Source: Pristionchus mayeri (Eukaryota > Nematoda > Chromadorea > Rhabditida > Neodiplogasteridae). Taken from it: a stretch of 64,000 nt of DNA. Under the pieces are notes generated by a model. That model did not search any database, was not told the DNA's origin, and saw only the letters and a list, made by a program, of their open reading frames with translations. Made by a program: the position numbers and the translations under genes. Shown piece after piece: positions 33,152-45,326 of this stretch (position 1 is the stretch's first letter; every line of letters begins with the position of its first letter). The DNA is taken from NCBI GenBank assembly GCA_036245805.1, contig BTRK01000003.1:36225215-36289214 (forward strand). Reading direction: 5' to 3'.

Positions 33152-36100
33152 ATGCTCCCAATGGACGACATATTTTGTGGAACTTCCATTTTCGTAACAG
33201 GAGCAAGCGGATTCGTCGGAAAGGTATATAATGGTCAAATCTCTCGAAAATCTGCGAGAAATATATTGTGCAATATTTGCGTGAAACTTCAGATAACAAA
33301 GAGAGCGCGCAGTTTCCGAGAGAGGGAAAACGAAGTAAACAATTAAACCACAGCTCAGTTGTTCAAAAGTGCGCTAACTTTCCGCGCAGATTTCTGACAT
33401 ATCAAATATCATATCCGCCTTATCTGTCGAACTTGAGGTGCTAGTCGAGAAGCTACTGCGAACTCTTCCCGGTATCGTCACAATCTTCGTTCTCATCAGA
33501 CCAATGAAAGGGAAAACGGGACAAGAGAGATGGGATGACATTGAACACGTAAGCAATTTTCGAAACGTAAGCTTTCCAACTTTCCATTTCATAGAGCGTT
33601 CTCTTCAACCAAATTCGCCGGAACTTCCCTAAGCGTTTGAGGAAAGTTGTTGTAGTGGAGGGCGACATTACCGAGGATTATTTCGGAATGAGCTACAAGA
33701 ATCTCATACGCGTTCTAGAGGAGGTAAATAGAAATGTATTTTTTCCTTCTTCGAATATATCATACAAATTCTTCTCCAGACATCCGTCGTCTTCCATTGC
33801 GCTGCTGCGGTTCGATTCAACGAGCGACTCAAGAAAGCGGCGAATCATAATATGAGCGGAGTGCGGCGCATGATCAAACTCTGTCATTGGATGCCCAATC
33901 TGAAGGTCATTTTTTAAGTAATATATTTTTAAAAATTATTTAAATAAAAAAAGTGATATATATATTATTTATTATTCAGGCCCTGCTGCATTGTTCTACT
34001 GCATATGTGAATGGGGACAAACCGGGACTGAAGATAGCTGAACAACTGTACGGATCTGAGCACTATGCGCACAAACTTGCAACGGTTAGTTGATGTAAAC
34101 ACAAATTTTCTTGTTCGGAAATGTTATAATGAAAGAAATGTCTTAAAAGGTACATTGCGTCCATCAAATATTATTTTCGCTGGAAAAAAAAGCTTTTTCA
34201 GGCTCTCGAAAATCTACCTGAATCTCTTTGCGATGTCCTCAGCGATGAGCTTATCGACGGCTTCCCAAACATATATACGTTCACGAAGGCGATGGGAGAG
34301 GTAATTGAGCATCATTTGTATAAATAAACACTACAGCTCTAACCTAGGCACTGCGAATTTTAAACCAAACCTCGCTAATTGTGTACAGTAGTACTGCATA
34401 AAAACGCCAAACATTGTTACAATTATTTATTTCTTCACACAACTAGGTCTTTCCCAACCAATCTGACTTTACTCTTTACGTTTTTGAAGGTCCAACATAT
34501 TACGATTCACAGCAAATTGTTGCCAAAGACGCTGCCGATCTTCCCGTCATCATCTTCCGACCGTCGATCATCTCTCCCATCTGGAAGGACGGCATTCCCG
34601 GATGGTCCGATGCGTTCCAGGGTCTCACCGCGATGCTTGGAGCAGTGCGTTCTTATATTACATATTTTTTTTAAAAAAGTGTTATGATAATGTCATAACA
34701 TATTATGCTTATCTCACAATGTGCTTACAGATTATATCAAGCCATATGGTTAAGGGATAGTTCGGAAATCCCACAAAATTTACAAAAAAAACTGACCGTT
34801 AGCATCATGTGACATATTCAGATGTACACCGGCGCGATTCCAGTCTTCCCGATGAGTTTCGTCAATCCGGAGAGGCTTCTAGATTGCGTGCCCGTCGATA
34901 TCGTCGTGAGCATGATGATCGCGTGTGCGGGACTGAGAATGAGCTACAGGTAATTAAGTGGACATCGTGGAACTTGTGAGAACGACAACGGGGAATGAGG
35001 AACTGTACATATTGTATGAATACTATCGAAATCTTCCTACATATCGTAAACACCCAACAGAGCCCATAATATATGGATACAAGTATGAAACCAGTTCGGA
35101 ATATCTTAAATATAGTAAACTTGGTTATGGTGACGATTTTCGTTCAGGTATGATTCGATCCCTGTGTACCACTGCTGCACATCCGATCTCAACCCTCTCA
35201 ATATGCAACAATTCATGGATATTGGATTTGAGGTTCGTGACATTTCCCCAATGAAAATGAATAGCATGACGTTATGTTAAAATTCCGTACAAATTAAATA
35301 GACAAGTCTCGCATTTTCTCAGAGATCCAATGTTTTCACACAGATATGATTGCACGGTTCACGTTCGGGTGACATGCTTAGGAGTGGTCGAAAATATTGT
35401 ATTCGTTAGAATTCGTAATTTGGGTAATCACATCTTCATTTACCACACTATTTCATCGCTCGATCCGTCGAAAGAGTGCGTACCATTAATAAATAATTTC
35501 CCGAATTACATGCTCTTCTTTTCACACATTTCCATCTGCATGCACAATTAACAAGCTAATTCAGTACGCGGTGCGCTATCCTTCGGAGAAATTGATATCC
35601 ACGCCCTCCTTCTCTCTCAGAGGTTTCCACTCCATCGAGTTGCTCCGACACAAACTACGAGCTGACATTTTGGGACCTGCGATGGATGGACTAGCATGCG
35701 TCTGCAGAGGAAAACCATTGTAAGATGTGTTCAATGGTAAAATTATAATTTTGGAAGATGGCAAAGGATGATCGGACCGGGAATCGAACTCGAGTTTTGC
35801 GGGGCAGCCATCATAATATGATTATACAATTTAATTTTACTTTTCAGATGGGCTAAACTGTACGGGAAATTGCAAACCACTTACAAGTTACTGATGCCTT
35901 TCGCACCGAAATTTAACTTCGAATCAAGCAGCATACCACGATTGACCGATTTGCTTGCTGTGGAAGATCGGGAGGTTCGGCGATTTTTTTCCTCCCACTC
36001 TCTCATTCCAAATGATCGAAATGGTCATACTTTATAGAGTACAATATTATTCAGACCTTCAATTTCGATGTGCGGAAAATCGAATGGAAGGAATACCAGT

Positions 36101-36746
36101 GTGATGTGATGATGGGCATCAAGACTTTTCTATTTAAAGATGACATCACAGATCATAAAAGTATCAGATCATCGAGACTTCAGCTTCTGGGGTTTGAAAC
36201 TGATCATATTTATTTATCGACCGATGTATTTTAGATGCCAACTACTTGGGGTTCTGCCACTGATCGCAATAGCTTACTTAATCGTTTCACTGGTCACTGG
36301 GTTGGTTGTCAATTAAAACAATTACATTGAATATTAAATTTCAACATGCGAGCAACATTGTTTACAGAGACTGGGGAAACTGGCTGATCCTTCTTCCCCT
36401 GATCATCATATTTCTACTACTGATTGCCAAGGATTGGATCTCGTGCATGCGTGAGTTTCATGTTTATCTTTTATCAACTGTGGACAAATATAGGTTGGAT
36501 GAGATCAATTACGTCATGCTGCCTTTGATGTATCGAAGACATGACGTCAAAGTTCTCATCCGACGTAGTACCAAATAATATATCATATCGTGTAACATTC
36601 AGGTCGTTTGAGTGTGCATAATGACGAGGCATATGTCGAATTTCTATTTTCCAGAAATCAAGCCGCTCTCCGAGTACAAATATGAGGTCGAGAACGCCAT
36701 GGGAGAGCCGCTGACGGCGAAGAAGGCGGAGGAATGCATTGTCTAA
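33152..36746 (+). CDS. Fatty acyl-CoA reductase, 548 residues, 15 exons
   Basis: Exons 33152-33223, 33438-33548, 33595-33723, 33780-33905, 33980-34084, 34202-34300, 34513-34644, 34822-34949, 35148-35232, 35565-35719, 35848-35974, 36055-36191, 36235-36300, 36368-36450 and 36655-36746 join to 549 codons without a stop. The N-terminus has the NAD(P)-binding loop TGASGFVGK (residues 16-24) of an extended short-chain dehydrogenase (the NAD_binding_4 type found in this family). The active-site YxxxK appears as YTFTK (residues 206-210). The C-terminal part is the reductase-specific domain (RKIEWKEYQCDVMMGIKTFL) followed by two hydrophobic helices (about 470-490 and 494-512) and a charged tail. These enzymes reduce long-chain acyl-CoA to fatty alcohol with NADPH, for ether lipids and wax esters, on ER or peroxisome membranes. 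A broken paralogue begins at 38720. C. elegans fard-1 is the named relative; orthology is not tested. Confidence 0.9.
36491..36572. mobile_element. Palindromic MITE in the last intron of the reductase
   Basis: TAGGTTGGATGAGATCAATT (36491) pairs with the complement of AAGTTCTCATCCGACGTAGT (ending 36569). It belongs to the GGTCGGATGAGAAC family. Confidence 0.65.
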
Positions 36747-37034
36747 GAGGAAAACTAGAATATTACATTCTTGTCATTTTCTACGCATTTTGTTGAAGTC
36801 TATGACCAAGGGTCCATCAACCCTCGTAGAATAGATCAAATCGAAGAAGCTAAAATTGATTTTTTCCTAGTACTCATCTGTTCTCTCAGTGATAAGCATA
36901 TGATTGTGTTTATTTGATATGCGTAATATGTCATATGCCTCATCCAAACACCTACTGATAAACCTTGAACACTACTCTTCAAAGAATCCCTCGTATTTTG
37001 AACTAACAATGAACACCAACAAATAGGTTGACTC
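36747..37034. other. 3' flank of the reductase
   Basis: AT-rich sequence with no gene; it ends at the target duplication of the next element. Confidence 0.5.
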
Positions 37035-38203
37035 TAGTGTTGTGCAAATGAACAGAAAAGTGAATTCTGTACTACGGACCGCTCGAGAAATTCAAACAGC
37101 GCGAAAAGTGAACAGCCGCGAGATGAGGGGAAAGTGAACAGAGAATGATTGGGGAGTTCAGATTTGAGGGAGAGAAAGGAGTTCAGATTAATGTGAACTA
37201 GTTCACATTTTGTTCACATTTTGATGGGAAGAAGAAAATATCACTATTTTCATAATAAATATTGTAATTTGTATTCAAATACATTGCAAATGTATGACTA
37301 ATCACAACTTTTGACTAATCGCAAATGTATGACTAATCACGATTTGAAAGCGTTATTTGAAAATGAAAATGTTGATAAATTTGGGTAAATGTGTAAACGG
37401 TGTTCTGTCGCAAGAAATGGGACCGAGTAAAAAGTAGCAAAATTATATTTTCAGCCATATTTGACTAAATTTGCGACAATTTGTTTTTTTTTAAAATAGT
37501 TTACGCACAAATAATCTCCTTTCAGTAAATATTTGGTCACACTTTATTAATGTACTACTGAATATGAATAATATTATCAAAATTTAAAAATAGTTTGAAA
37601 ATAGTGATATTTTCTTCTTCCCATCAAAATATGAACAAAATGTGTTTTTAAATTTTGATAATATTATTCATATTCAGTAGTACATTAATAAAGTGTGACC
37701 AAATATTTACTGAAAGGAGATTATTTGTGCGTAAACTATTAAAAAAAAACAAATTGTCGCAAATTTAGTCAAATATGGCTGAAAATATAATTTTGCTACT
37801 TTTTACTCGGTCCCATTTCTTGCGACAGAACACCGTTTACACATTTACCCAAATTTATCAACATTTTCATTTTCAAATAACGCTTTCAAATCCCTTCTCA
37901 TTCGATAGAGAATGAAAAGTTGTGATTAGTCATACATTTGCAATGTATTTGAATACAAATTGCAATATTTATTATGAAAATAGTGGTATTTTCTTCGTCC
38001 CATAGAAATGTGAACAAAATGTGAACTAGTTCACATTAATCTGAACTCCCCTCTCTCCCTCAAATCTGAACTCCCCAATCATTCTCTGGTCACTTTCCCC
38101 TCCCCTCGCGGCTGTTCACTTTTCGCGCGGTTCAAATACAACGCTCGATGCGAACTCGAGGGCAGAAAATGGTCAGATTTTACTGTTCATTTGCACAACA
38201 CTA
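37035..38203. mobile_element. hAT-like foldback element, 1.17 kb, with 8-bp target duplication
   Basis: Ends TAGTGTTGTGCAAATGAAC at 37035 and complement ending 38203; flanks GTTGACTC (37027-37034) and GTTGACTC (38204-38211) are identical. TAGTGTTG-type ends and an 8-bp duplication are the hallmarks of hAT elements. The halves are inverted copies over nearly the whole length (centre about 37619) and there is no transposase. Confidence 0.85.
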
Positions 38204-38719
38204 GTTGACTCGTTTGTAAAAGTAAAAGTAAAAACTTTTGCTAGAATACAACGATGATTTGTTTGCACGAGTGTAGTTATGTGATAATCTTCGACTCACC
38301 GTTACAACAAGGTCATTTGAGAAGAGTAACAGTGTGTGTGTTTTGGAATATAACGTGCAAAGGAGAAATAAATGCGGAACTATCACCGCCCTCGCAGTAA
38401 GATCAATTATATGTAAGTTCAGGAAAGAACACAAAAACAGGTCAAAGAAAAGATTGATAATATTGGAAACGCCCAAATTGAGGCCAATTATAGGACAGTT
38501 CATGAAAGTGCATGAAAACAGGTCAGAGAAAAGTTAAATATTATGAGAACTCAGGAGTAGCAAATATCCGCGGAGAGTATTTAACGCGGATTTCAAGTCG
38601 TATTTTCATTCAAGTCATATTGATTTTTTTCCTGTGATTTCTAATAATTTTGGTGATGTGTACTGCTAGGGGTTCCGAAAACATGCAAAAGCAGATAATT
38701 ATCATCACCCTCTTCAATC
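38204..38719. other. Upstream of the broken reductase copy
   Basis: No coding signal. It contains a diverged direct repeat of AGAACACAAAAACAGGTCA (about 38426) and GTGCATGAAAACAGGTCAGA (about 38508). Confidence 0.45.
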
Positions 38720-40418
38720 ATGCTTCCCCCAATGGATGAAATATTTAACAAAACTTCAATATTCGTAACAGGAGCAAGCGGATTCGTTGGCAAGGTTTGA
38801 CTTACCAATTATTACACAGGAGTTCACAAAGACAATCAAATGCAGGTGCTAATCGAGAAGCTGCTACGGACTCTTCCCGGGATCGCCAACATATTGGTTG
38901 TCATCAGACCAATGAAAGGAAAAAAATGGACAAGAGAGATGGCAAGACATTGAAAGCGTTAGCTATATCTGAGTGTCATTAACTGAATATTCCATTTTGT
39001 AGACTGTTCTCTACAATAAGATCCGCCGAACCTTTCCTGAGCGTTTGAGGAAAGTTGTAGTGATCGAGGGTGATATTACCAGGATAATTTTGGAATTAGC
39101 AAGGATAATATCGAACGTGTCCTTGAAGAGGTCAATTACTTGGGTGTTAAGTTATATTTCAGAAGAACGATAGTGTGGCTTAAATAATTTTTAAAATTAA
39201 AATGTGCCGCAAAGGTTCGATTCGATGAGCGGATCAAGAAATCAGCAAATCTTAACGTGGGTGGAGTGCGGCGTATGATCGAACTCTGCCATAAAATGCC
39301 CAATCTGAAGGTCAGTATTTGAAATAAAAACATTTATGAAATAATGTTATTCGTTATCCAGGCATTTCTACATTGTGCAACAGCGTATGTGAATGCTGAC
39401 AAACCGGGGCAGAAAATTGCTGAAAAACTGTCTGAAACTAAGCTCGATGCTCACAAACTGGACAAGGTTGCTTGCTGAGATCAAAAATGTGTTATGTGTT
39501 CAGAAGTTTAACAACCTCTCCATGAAGTCTACGAAAGATGATTTTCGTTGAAAACAAGTGTCCTTACTCTACTTATAATTTCATCAGCTGATTTCAGGCT
39601 CTTGACAATCTCTCTGAAACTCTATGTGATGTTCTCACTGATGAGCTTACCTGCGGCTTCCCCAACATATACACGTTCACCAAGGCGATGGGAGAGGTAG
39701 GTTGTTTTGTTAAGCTTCCGCTTTTATATCCTATGCCCTTTGTATTGTGCGCCAACAGTCATCATTATACGTCGAAAACATGGTTAAATTTTCCATTTCC
39801 TCTGTTATAGTTCTTCATTCATTTTACCATTGCTAAACAGTAAATCAGGTATATACTCGTCCATTTTGCTGAAATTTAGGAAACATATTTTTCGATTAAC
39901 AGCAAATCGTTGCCAAAGACGCCGCCGATCTTCCCGTCATCATCTTCCGTCCATCGATCATCGATCAAAATACATATTATAGAAAAAAAGGCCATCACAG
40001 AAGAACCTAGTACAGGTGTTATGCAATAGGTCAGCAATTGTATGGCACACTAGGCATCTCAGGTGGAGGTACCAACGTTGGCATCATCCCTGCATAAAAG
40101 TTCTGCGCTTGGGTGTCTCCCCTACGCTAAAGTCAATTGCAAGCTGGATCCAGCGCTGAATCCGGCTTGTGCTGCATTGGATCCAACTTCTAAAGTCACT
40201 TTAGCGTAGGGGATGCACCCTAGGATAAAACATGGCTGATTCCAACGTGAGCACCTCCTCATGAGATGCACAACAAGTTGTAGTTCAGATGTACACCGGC
40301 GCGATTCCAGTCTTTCCGATGAGTTTCGTCAATCCGGAGAGGCTTCTGGATTGCGTCCCTGTCGATGTTGTCGTGAGCATGATGATCGCGTGTGCTGGAC
40401 TGAGGATGAGTTACAGGT
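38720..40418 (+). pseudogene. Fatty acyl-CoA reductase copy 2, 5' half, broken
   Basis: It starts MLPPMDEIFNKTSIFVTGA at 38720 and follows the intact gene exon by exon: 38846 to about 38957, 39003 to about 39130, about 39215-39311, 39362-39468, 39597-39696, 39903-39961 and 40288-40418. Lesions: an extra A in the run after MKGKK (about 38923) shifts frame; one base is missing after GDIT (about 39080); the next exon has lost its start; the exon with FRPSII is cut at 39961 and replaced by about 325 bp including a MITE; then MYTGAIPVFPMSFVNPERLL resumes. The 3' half lies on the opposite strand at 44193-45208. YTFTK is still present. Confidence 0.8.
40111..40220. mobile_element. MITE inserted in the broken reductase
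   Basis: GGGTGTCTCCCCTACGCTAA at 40111 pairs with TTAGCGTAGGGGATGCACCC ending at 40220, over about 20 bp with two or three mismatches. Inner sequence is rich in CCAGCGCTG-like short palindromes. Confidence 0.6.
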
Positions 40419-40423
40419 AATAT

Positions 40424-42655
40424 TATCATATCATTGTTTTATATGATTTGGTTGCAAATGATCCATGAAAAATATGAAAACCGAAATTCATGAAAATTCA
40501 TTTCGATTTTTTTTAAAGTTGCAAAATGCTTTCCATTTGAGTTATTTAGAGTTATGTTACTTATTTATGATGTTTTCGCCAATATAGTCATGATTTGGAG
40601 CTTTTATCCTATGATTTTCAGAGAAGTGATTTTGAAATTGAGCGAGTTGGACGCAATTTTCGCCTTGGGAAGACCACTTGTCACGCCTAAGGAGTTCGGC
40701 TATATTTTTTTCCTGATAGAACCGGGCATGGAGAATTCGAATATGAACACCGCATACTTGAAAGGGTGGGGTCCCCGAGCCGGTAGAATTTATTTTCTGT
40801 TTTTTATTGCAGTTTTTCGAAAATTTCAATATGAAATTGACGTCGGCGAACTATTTTGTCAACATAAAATTTGTTGGAAATAATTTTCCCTACATTTTGA
40901 GCCCAATGCCACCATTCTAGCTCATCTGGGAGCGGAAATACGGTTGAACCGGGTGCGAACCGGAAAATGCCTAAAAGCCGGTTCCGAAAAAAACGGCCAA
41001 CGTAGAAAGTTTTCTCATACCCAATATACTCTGGTATAATTATCTCGTGGATACTTCTGAAAGTTGGGGCTCCTGGATCCGCGGGGTGTCCATTTTCATG
41101 CATTCTCTCAGAAGACGCGTGATATGACATTCAGGCGGGTGATTGGGACAAGATATGGTAGGAGGTAGGAGATAGAGTTCGTCAAACGATAAAAGAGACT
41201 CATCTTTCTACACACTCTTTCGAACAGTCGAGTTATAAAATAGTACTTAGAATGAGGAGACAGCAATATCTGTTCTCGTACTGTGGTAGGAGAGGAGGAC
41301 AATGTGGAATGAGATTTCTCCGTTATAAACAAGAGAACGGAGGTCCTTACCCGTGATAGTCTATGAAAGGTCTTCTTTCAATTATCTGAATACGGTTGAT
41401 GTGATCATCATTCAAATTCGCTCAAACATTTTCAGCAAAATGTAAAACATTTTCAGCAAAGAATGCAAGTCGACCGCATTGAAACCTCATTGGGATAACT
41501 GCAGGCTTTTCAATGATGAGTCTTGTTGCAGCATTATTCATCGACAATCGGTATTGAACTGGAAATAGTGCTTGAGAACAAAAAAACAATTGTGCAACGA
41601 GATAAAAACCTGGACTATCTGGCGCCGAGTCTAAGACATTTGGCTCTCACAACCGACGTGCGATTTGTGCAGTATCCACGAGATAATTAAGCCGAAGTAT
41701 ATTGGGGACGAGAAAACTTTCTACGTGGGAACCGTCCGTTTTTTTTCAGAACCGTCTTTTAGGCATTTTCCGGTTCCGCTTCCGGCTCTACCATATTTCA
41801 GCTCCCAGATGAGCTAGAATGGTGACCTTGGGCTCAAAATGTTCGGAAAATTATTTCAAACAACTTTTTTGTTGACAACAAGATCCTACGGCATCAATAT
41901 CAGATCGAAAAATGTGATAAAGTGAGTATCCATCGAAAACGACACATTTTTCAATATTCTGTTTCCTCTGAAGCATGAGTGCTCAATTCCTGGTGGTTAT
42001 ATGAAGCTCCCATCTTTACCCTATACATACTTTTTCTCATGGATGATGGAAGTTACATCCTTTTGAGAAATGCATTGATCTGTAAATGACTACATATTGC
42101 ATTTTTTATGTTCATTTCGCATATTTTTGGAAAATGAGAAATTCAAATTTTCTGAAACGAGAAAGGTGCAGGCGCCAATATTTTTTCAGAGAATAAAGCC
42201 TCTTGGTGAGTGAATATAGCGCACTCATAGTGAAGCCTATATGCTTGGTCTTCGATGCAAAAAATCCGAAAAAGTTTCATGTAACCAGAATCGACAGCAT
42301 ATTTTCAATAGCATGTAATTCGGTCCAAACTTAATCGAGAGACAGTTCTAACATATTTTCTGAAAGTGTATACGTAATACTTCTCAGACATCAGTATGGG
42401 CAGGTTTCGTGAATTTTGCCAACAAATATCCAGTAAAATACATTTAATGCAAAATTTTGAGAATAAATTCTAATTGGATTTATCATAAATTATTGAGTTG
42501 ATTGCGATATCGGATTGATTGAAATGCGTGTATGTAAAGTACAAACATACCTCTAAACATTGCTATGTTTATTAGTCATCGTGATTTGAGACGAGAGAAT
42601 TATGATAGTTCAAAGCAAGGACACAAAAAACCGCAAGACTTTTGCATCAACCTAA
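40424..42655 (+). repeat. Repeat A, copy 1 (arm of an inverted pair)
   Basis: About 2.2 kb, inverted at 45327-47537 and partly repeated on the + strand at 48003-49391. It ends with the mariner-type terminus GACTTTTGCATCAACCTAA. Its last 0.7 kb equals the inside of the mariner-like element 50346-51264. Open stretches within it occur in all copies and on both strands and carry no family signature. It begins five bases inside the intron after exon 8 of reductase copy 2. Confidence 0.8.
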
Positions 42656-43777
42656 TACTTGCATTACTCTATTAGGAAAAAAATGAGCCGAGCCAATTGT
42701 GCTTGGGAATTTGCCCAAAAACGGCGAAAATCATCGAAAAGTCGATCATTCCAAATATTCATAATTGTTATTCTTCACGATACACAGTCCATTTGTCTCA
42801 TTTTTACTGTTTTATTATAATTACCTATACAAACGATCAAATTCAGTTGAAAATACCGAAGATATCGATATTTTTGAAAAATCATAGTTTTTCACTCACA
42901 ATTTCTCAAATTTGAACGATGTCAACTCAAGATTTAGAGATCACTTGACTCCTCAACTGTAACCATTTTGTAGCATGCCTCGACGTAAATAAAAATTGGT
43001 CCCATCCAATGTATCGGGGCTATATTTTTTGAGACCCGAAAATGGCTCAGAAGACCGTGTCGGTAATATTTAAATTCATTTTTGAAGTTAATTTTGAGAA
43101 TTCTGATTGGATATGGTTGTAAATAATGTTTTCGTATGCTGTTGCATAAACAGTACATAAAAATATACACTTATACACTTATTAAAAATATACACTTATT
43201 TCTGAAATTTTCGCAATTTGAAAATTTTGGATTTTTGAAAAATTGTTCACACGGTTACTTTTTCATATGTATTTGATTCATCATATTAGGAAAACATTAT
43301 TCACAACCATATCCAAACAGAATTCTCAAAATTAACTTTAAATTGAATTTAACTTTTACCGACACGGTCTTCTGAGCCATTTTCGGGTCTCAAAAAAATT
43401 GAGCCCCGATACATTGGAGGGGACCTGGTCCACCAATTTTTATTTATGTCGAGTCATGGTGCAAAATGGTCACAGTTGAGGAGTCCAGTGATCTCTAAAT
43501 GTTGAATTTACATCGTTCAAATCTGACAAATTGTGATTTGAAAAATATGATTTTTCAAAAATATGGATATCTTCGGTTTTTTCAGCTGAATTTGATCGTT
43601 TATAGAGGTAATTATAATAAAACAGTAAAAATGAGACAAATGGACTGTGTATCGTGAAGAATAACAATTATGAATATTTGGAATGATCGACTTTTCAATG
43701 ATTTTCGCCGTTTTTGGGCAAATTCCCTGGCACAATTGGCTCGGCTCATTTTTTTTCCTAATAGAGTAATGCAAGTA
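42656..43777. mobile_element. Foldback element, 1.1 kb, between the inverted arms
   Basis: TACTTGCATTACTCTATTAG (42656) pairs perfectly with CTAATAGAGTAATGCAAGTA (ending 43777); the arms stay paired through GAGCCGAGCCAATTGTGC and GTATCGTGAAGAATAACAA to a centre at about 43217. No transposase. Confidence 0.8.
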
Positions 43778-43789
43778 GATTCTGAAAAT

Positions 43790-44145
43790 GATCTCGGTTT
43801 ACACGAAATTGGGGGTCACCGAGCCGCTAGAATTTATTTTCCCATTTTGAAATCATTTGTCGATCTTATATTGTTGTCGTAGGATCTTGTTGTCAACATA
43901 AAAGTTTTTTGAAATAATTTTCCGAACATTTTAAGCTTAAAGCCACCATTCTAGCTCATCTGGGAGCTCATATATGGTAGATCCGGGAGCGGAACCGGAA
44001 AATGCCTAAAAGACGGTTCAGAAAAAAACGGCCAACGTAGAAAGTTTTCTCGTCCCCAATATACTTCGGCTTAATTATCTCGTGGATACTGAAGTCGGGG
44101 CTCCTGGTGCCGGGGGCTCATGCAATCTCTCAGAAGACTCGTGAT
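43790..44145 (-). repeat. Repeat A, fragment in inverse orientation
   Basis: AGGATCTTGTTGTCAACATA and GAAAGTTTTCTCGTCCCCAA match the complement of 41685-41890. The outer part (GGGTCACCGAGCC, GAATTTATTTTC) resembles the complement of 40770-40800. It ends next to the reductase fragment. Confidence 0.6.
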
Positions 44146-44192
44146 AGGAGATATAATTTGACATGTTTAGAAAATATAAATGATAAACTTAC

Positions 44193-45208
44193 GCATGCAC
44201 GAGATCCAATCCTTTGCAATCAGTAGTAGAAAGATGGCCATCAGGGGTAGAACGATTAGCCAGTTTGCCCAGTCTCTGTATTCAACGGTATTACCGTGTA
44301 TACATTTAATATGTTACGTAATTTTTATCTTGAAAACCAACCCAATGACCAGTGAAACAATGACGTATGCGATTACTATCACTGGTAAAACTCCCAGTAG
44401 TTGACGGCTAAAATTGGTCCGTAGATAAAAATATGAATTATTTCAAACCCCCAGAAGCTGAAGCCTGGATGATGTGATACTTTTATGATTCGTGATGTCA
44501 TCTTTAAATATAAACGTCTTGATGCCCATCATAACATCACACTGGTACTCCTTCCATTCGATTTTGCGGACGACGAAATTGAAGGTCTGAATAGGGTATG
44601 CATTGTGTTATCTACCGTTCACTACAAGATTGGTTCGTAAAACACAGAATGTGAATTAGAGAGGTAGAGAAGGGTTTGAAGGAGTTTCGAAAATATTTTC
44701 TGATCAGCGTAGCACAAATAAAGAATACGCACCTCCCGATCCCTGACATCCAGCATTTCCGTCAGTTTGGTCATGATGCTTGATTCGAAGTGAAATTTCG
44801 GTGCGAAAGGAATCAGAAGCTCGTAGGTGGTTTGCAGTTTTCCGTACAGTTTTGCCCAGCTGTAATCAGATTTATGGTATAATGGTTAATACAATTGCCA
44901 TTTAAGCGGACGATTTCTTGTTCGAGCTTTTTCTTTGAATTGAATTTGTTCTGTGACACAATTATACTATCACATGTGATCTTCATTTCACAAATTTTGC
45001 CCATTTGCTAACGATGGTGTTTGTGAGGTGGAATACCGTCGGTATAACTTACAATGGTTTTCTCCCACAGAGGCATGTGAGGCCGTCAAGAGCAGGCCAC
45101 AAACATTCGGCTCGAAGTTTATGGCGGAGTAATTCGATACAGTTGAAGCCTCGGAGGGAGAATGAGGGAGTCGAGATCAACTTTTCGGAAGGATAGCGTA
45201 TCGCGTAC
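44193..45208 (-). pseudogene. Fatty acyl-CoA reductase copy 2, 3' part, inverted
   Basis: On the - strand the exons correspond to exons 10 to 14 of the intact gene: 45053-45208 (FSLRG-type block), about 44733-44861 (WAKLYGKLQTTYELL), about 44449-44587 (TFNFVVRKIEWKEYQCD), about 44345-44408 (first membrane helix, RQLLGVLPVIVIAYV) and 44193-44275 (second membrane helix, ending DWISCM with a GTAAG donor). Exon 9 and the last exon are absent. These exons read open, unlike the 5' half. The fragment has the orientation expected if the stretch between the two Repeat A arms has flipped. Confidence 0.75.
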
Positions 45209-45326
45209 TGAAACATTTATAAATAAACATAAATGTGGACGGTTGACAATGTATTAATGTTATGTAGTTCTCAACAACCCATTTAAGCGGCACCGGAACA
45301 TTCAAAATGTACCCATTCTTTGCATT

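Noticed and set aside
34958..35140. Open frame in reductase sequence between exons 8 and 9 (reads TGNEELYILYEYYRNLP)
   Set aside because: The intact frame joins 34949 directly to 35148 in phase and fits the enzyme family; this stretch is an intron.
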